Below, in pieces: positions 33,615 through 33,689 of a stretch of 33,689 nucleotides of DNA (within the stretch, counting starts at the first letter, position 1; each line of letters starts with the position of its first letter). The notes under the pieces were generated by a model, which was not told where the DNA came from, did no database searches, and saw only the letters and a list, made by a program, of their open reading frames with translations. The translations under genes were made by a program, and so were the position numbers. Location: assembly GCA_020721905.1 (NCBI GenBank), contig DYLU01000036.1, positions 1-33,689 of the forward strand. Direction: 5' to 3'. The stretch is from Leptospira biflexa (GTDB lineage Bacteria > Spirochaetota > UBA4802 > UB4802).

Positions 33615-33689
33615 ACGTTCCCTCCATAATACAAATTATTTGATAGCGTAACGTTTAAGAGACCTGAATTATAAGAATTACCTTTTGCG
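33611..33689 (-). CDS. Possible 3' end of the next gene of the envelope operon
   Basis: On the minus strand one frame is open from the right edge to TGA at 33613-33611, giving A-K-G-N-S-Y-N-S-G-L-L-N-V-T-L-S-N-N-L-Y and five further residues. The stop and the next ATG overlap by four bases (ATGA), a coupling style used elsewhere in this window. With only about 25 codons this could be chance. If real, it is a beta-strand-like C terminus of an exported protein. Confidence 0.3.
   Translation of the reverse strand, partial: AKGNSYNSGLLNVTLSNNLYYGGNV

Noticed and set aside
1-33689. tRNA, rRNA or CRISPR array
   Set aside because: No cloverleaf-like or repeat-spacer pattern was seen by eye; a dedicated tRNA scan was not possible here.

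Overview
The window reads as an AT-rich chromosomal segment (roughly 40% GC by eye) from a Gram-negative-type bacterium with an outer membrane. Signal peptides, a lipobox protein, beta-barrel proteins ending in Phe, a FecR-domain protein and an M16 peptidase pair all point that way. The gene mix fits a member or relative of the Spirochaetota best: RpoN with NtrY/NtrX-type regulators, HPr plus HPr kinase, PilZ, and a large multispan transporter fused to a cyclic-nucleotide domain. That placement is inference; no rRNA or other phylogenetic marker was seen. No tRNA, rRNA or CRISPR array was recognised.

Layout. 1-4050: an edge fragment on the minus strand, a HI0933/YhiN-type flavoprotein, a minus-strand pair (Ldh-type dehydrogenase, DUF493 protein) and an enoyl-CoA isomerase-like crotonase. 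4111-8471: a 990-residue transporter/cNMP-domain fusion and a predicted outer-membrane barrel. 8580-12110: ribH and nusB (stop/start overlap), a membrane-anchored protein of about 16 TPRs, and a DUF1285 protein. 12151-24954: a long minus-strand array, in transcription order pyrG, rpoN, hpf, hprK, ptsH, two tandem paralogous membrane proteins, a DUF4390-like protein, ntrY, ntrX, a uracil-DNA-glycosylase-like protein and priA. Many junctions from rpoN to the DUF4390-like gene overlap, so that block looks like one translationally coupled regulatory operon. 25155-26366: a PilZ protein and an unrecognised partner behind a promoter-like site with a perfect palindrome. 26376-29291: an M16 peptidase pair. 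29612-30078: a frameshifted REP-associated-type (Y1/HUH) transposase, ending in a hairpin. 30134-33689: a minus-strand cluster of envelope proteins (lipoprotein, FecR-domain protein, SLH-like exported protein, barrel), cut by the right edge.

How it works together. The most coherent story is the rpoN-hpf-hprK-ptsH-(two membrane proteins)-DUF4390-ntrY-ntrX array. It puts a sigma factor, a sigma-54 activator with its membrane kinase, a ribosome hibernation factor and a phosphorylatable HPr/HprK pair next to each other, with no EI or EII in view. This looks like a regulatory rather than transport use of HPr. Details worth checking include an HPF whose C-terminal dimerisation domain appears duplicated, a UDG-like protein that keeps its four Fe-S cysteines but has lost the family-4 catalytic motif, and a start-codon choice (TTG with a strong Shine-Dalgarno) inside this array.
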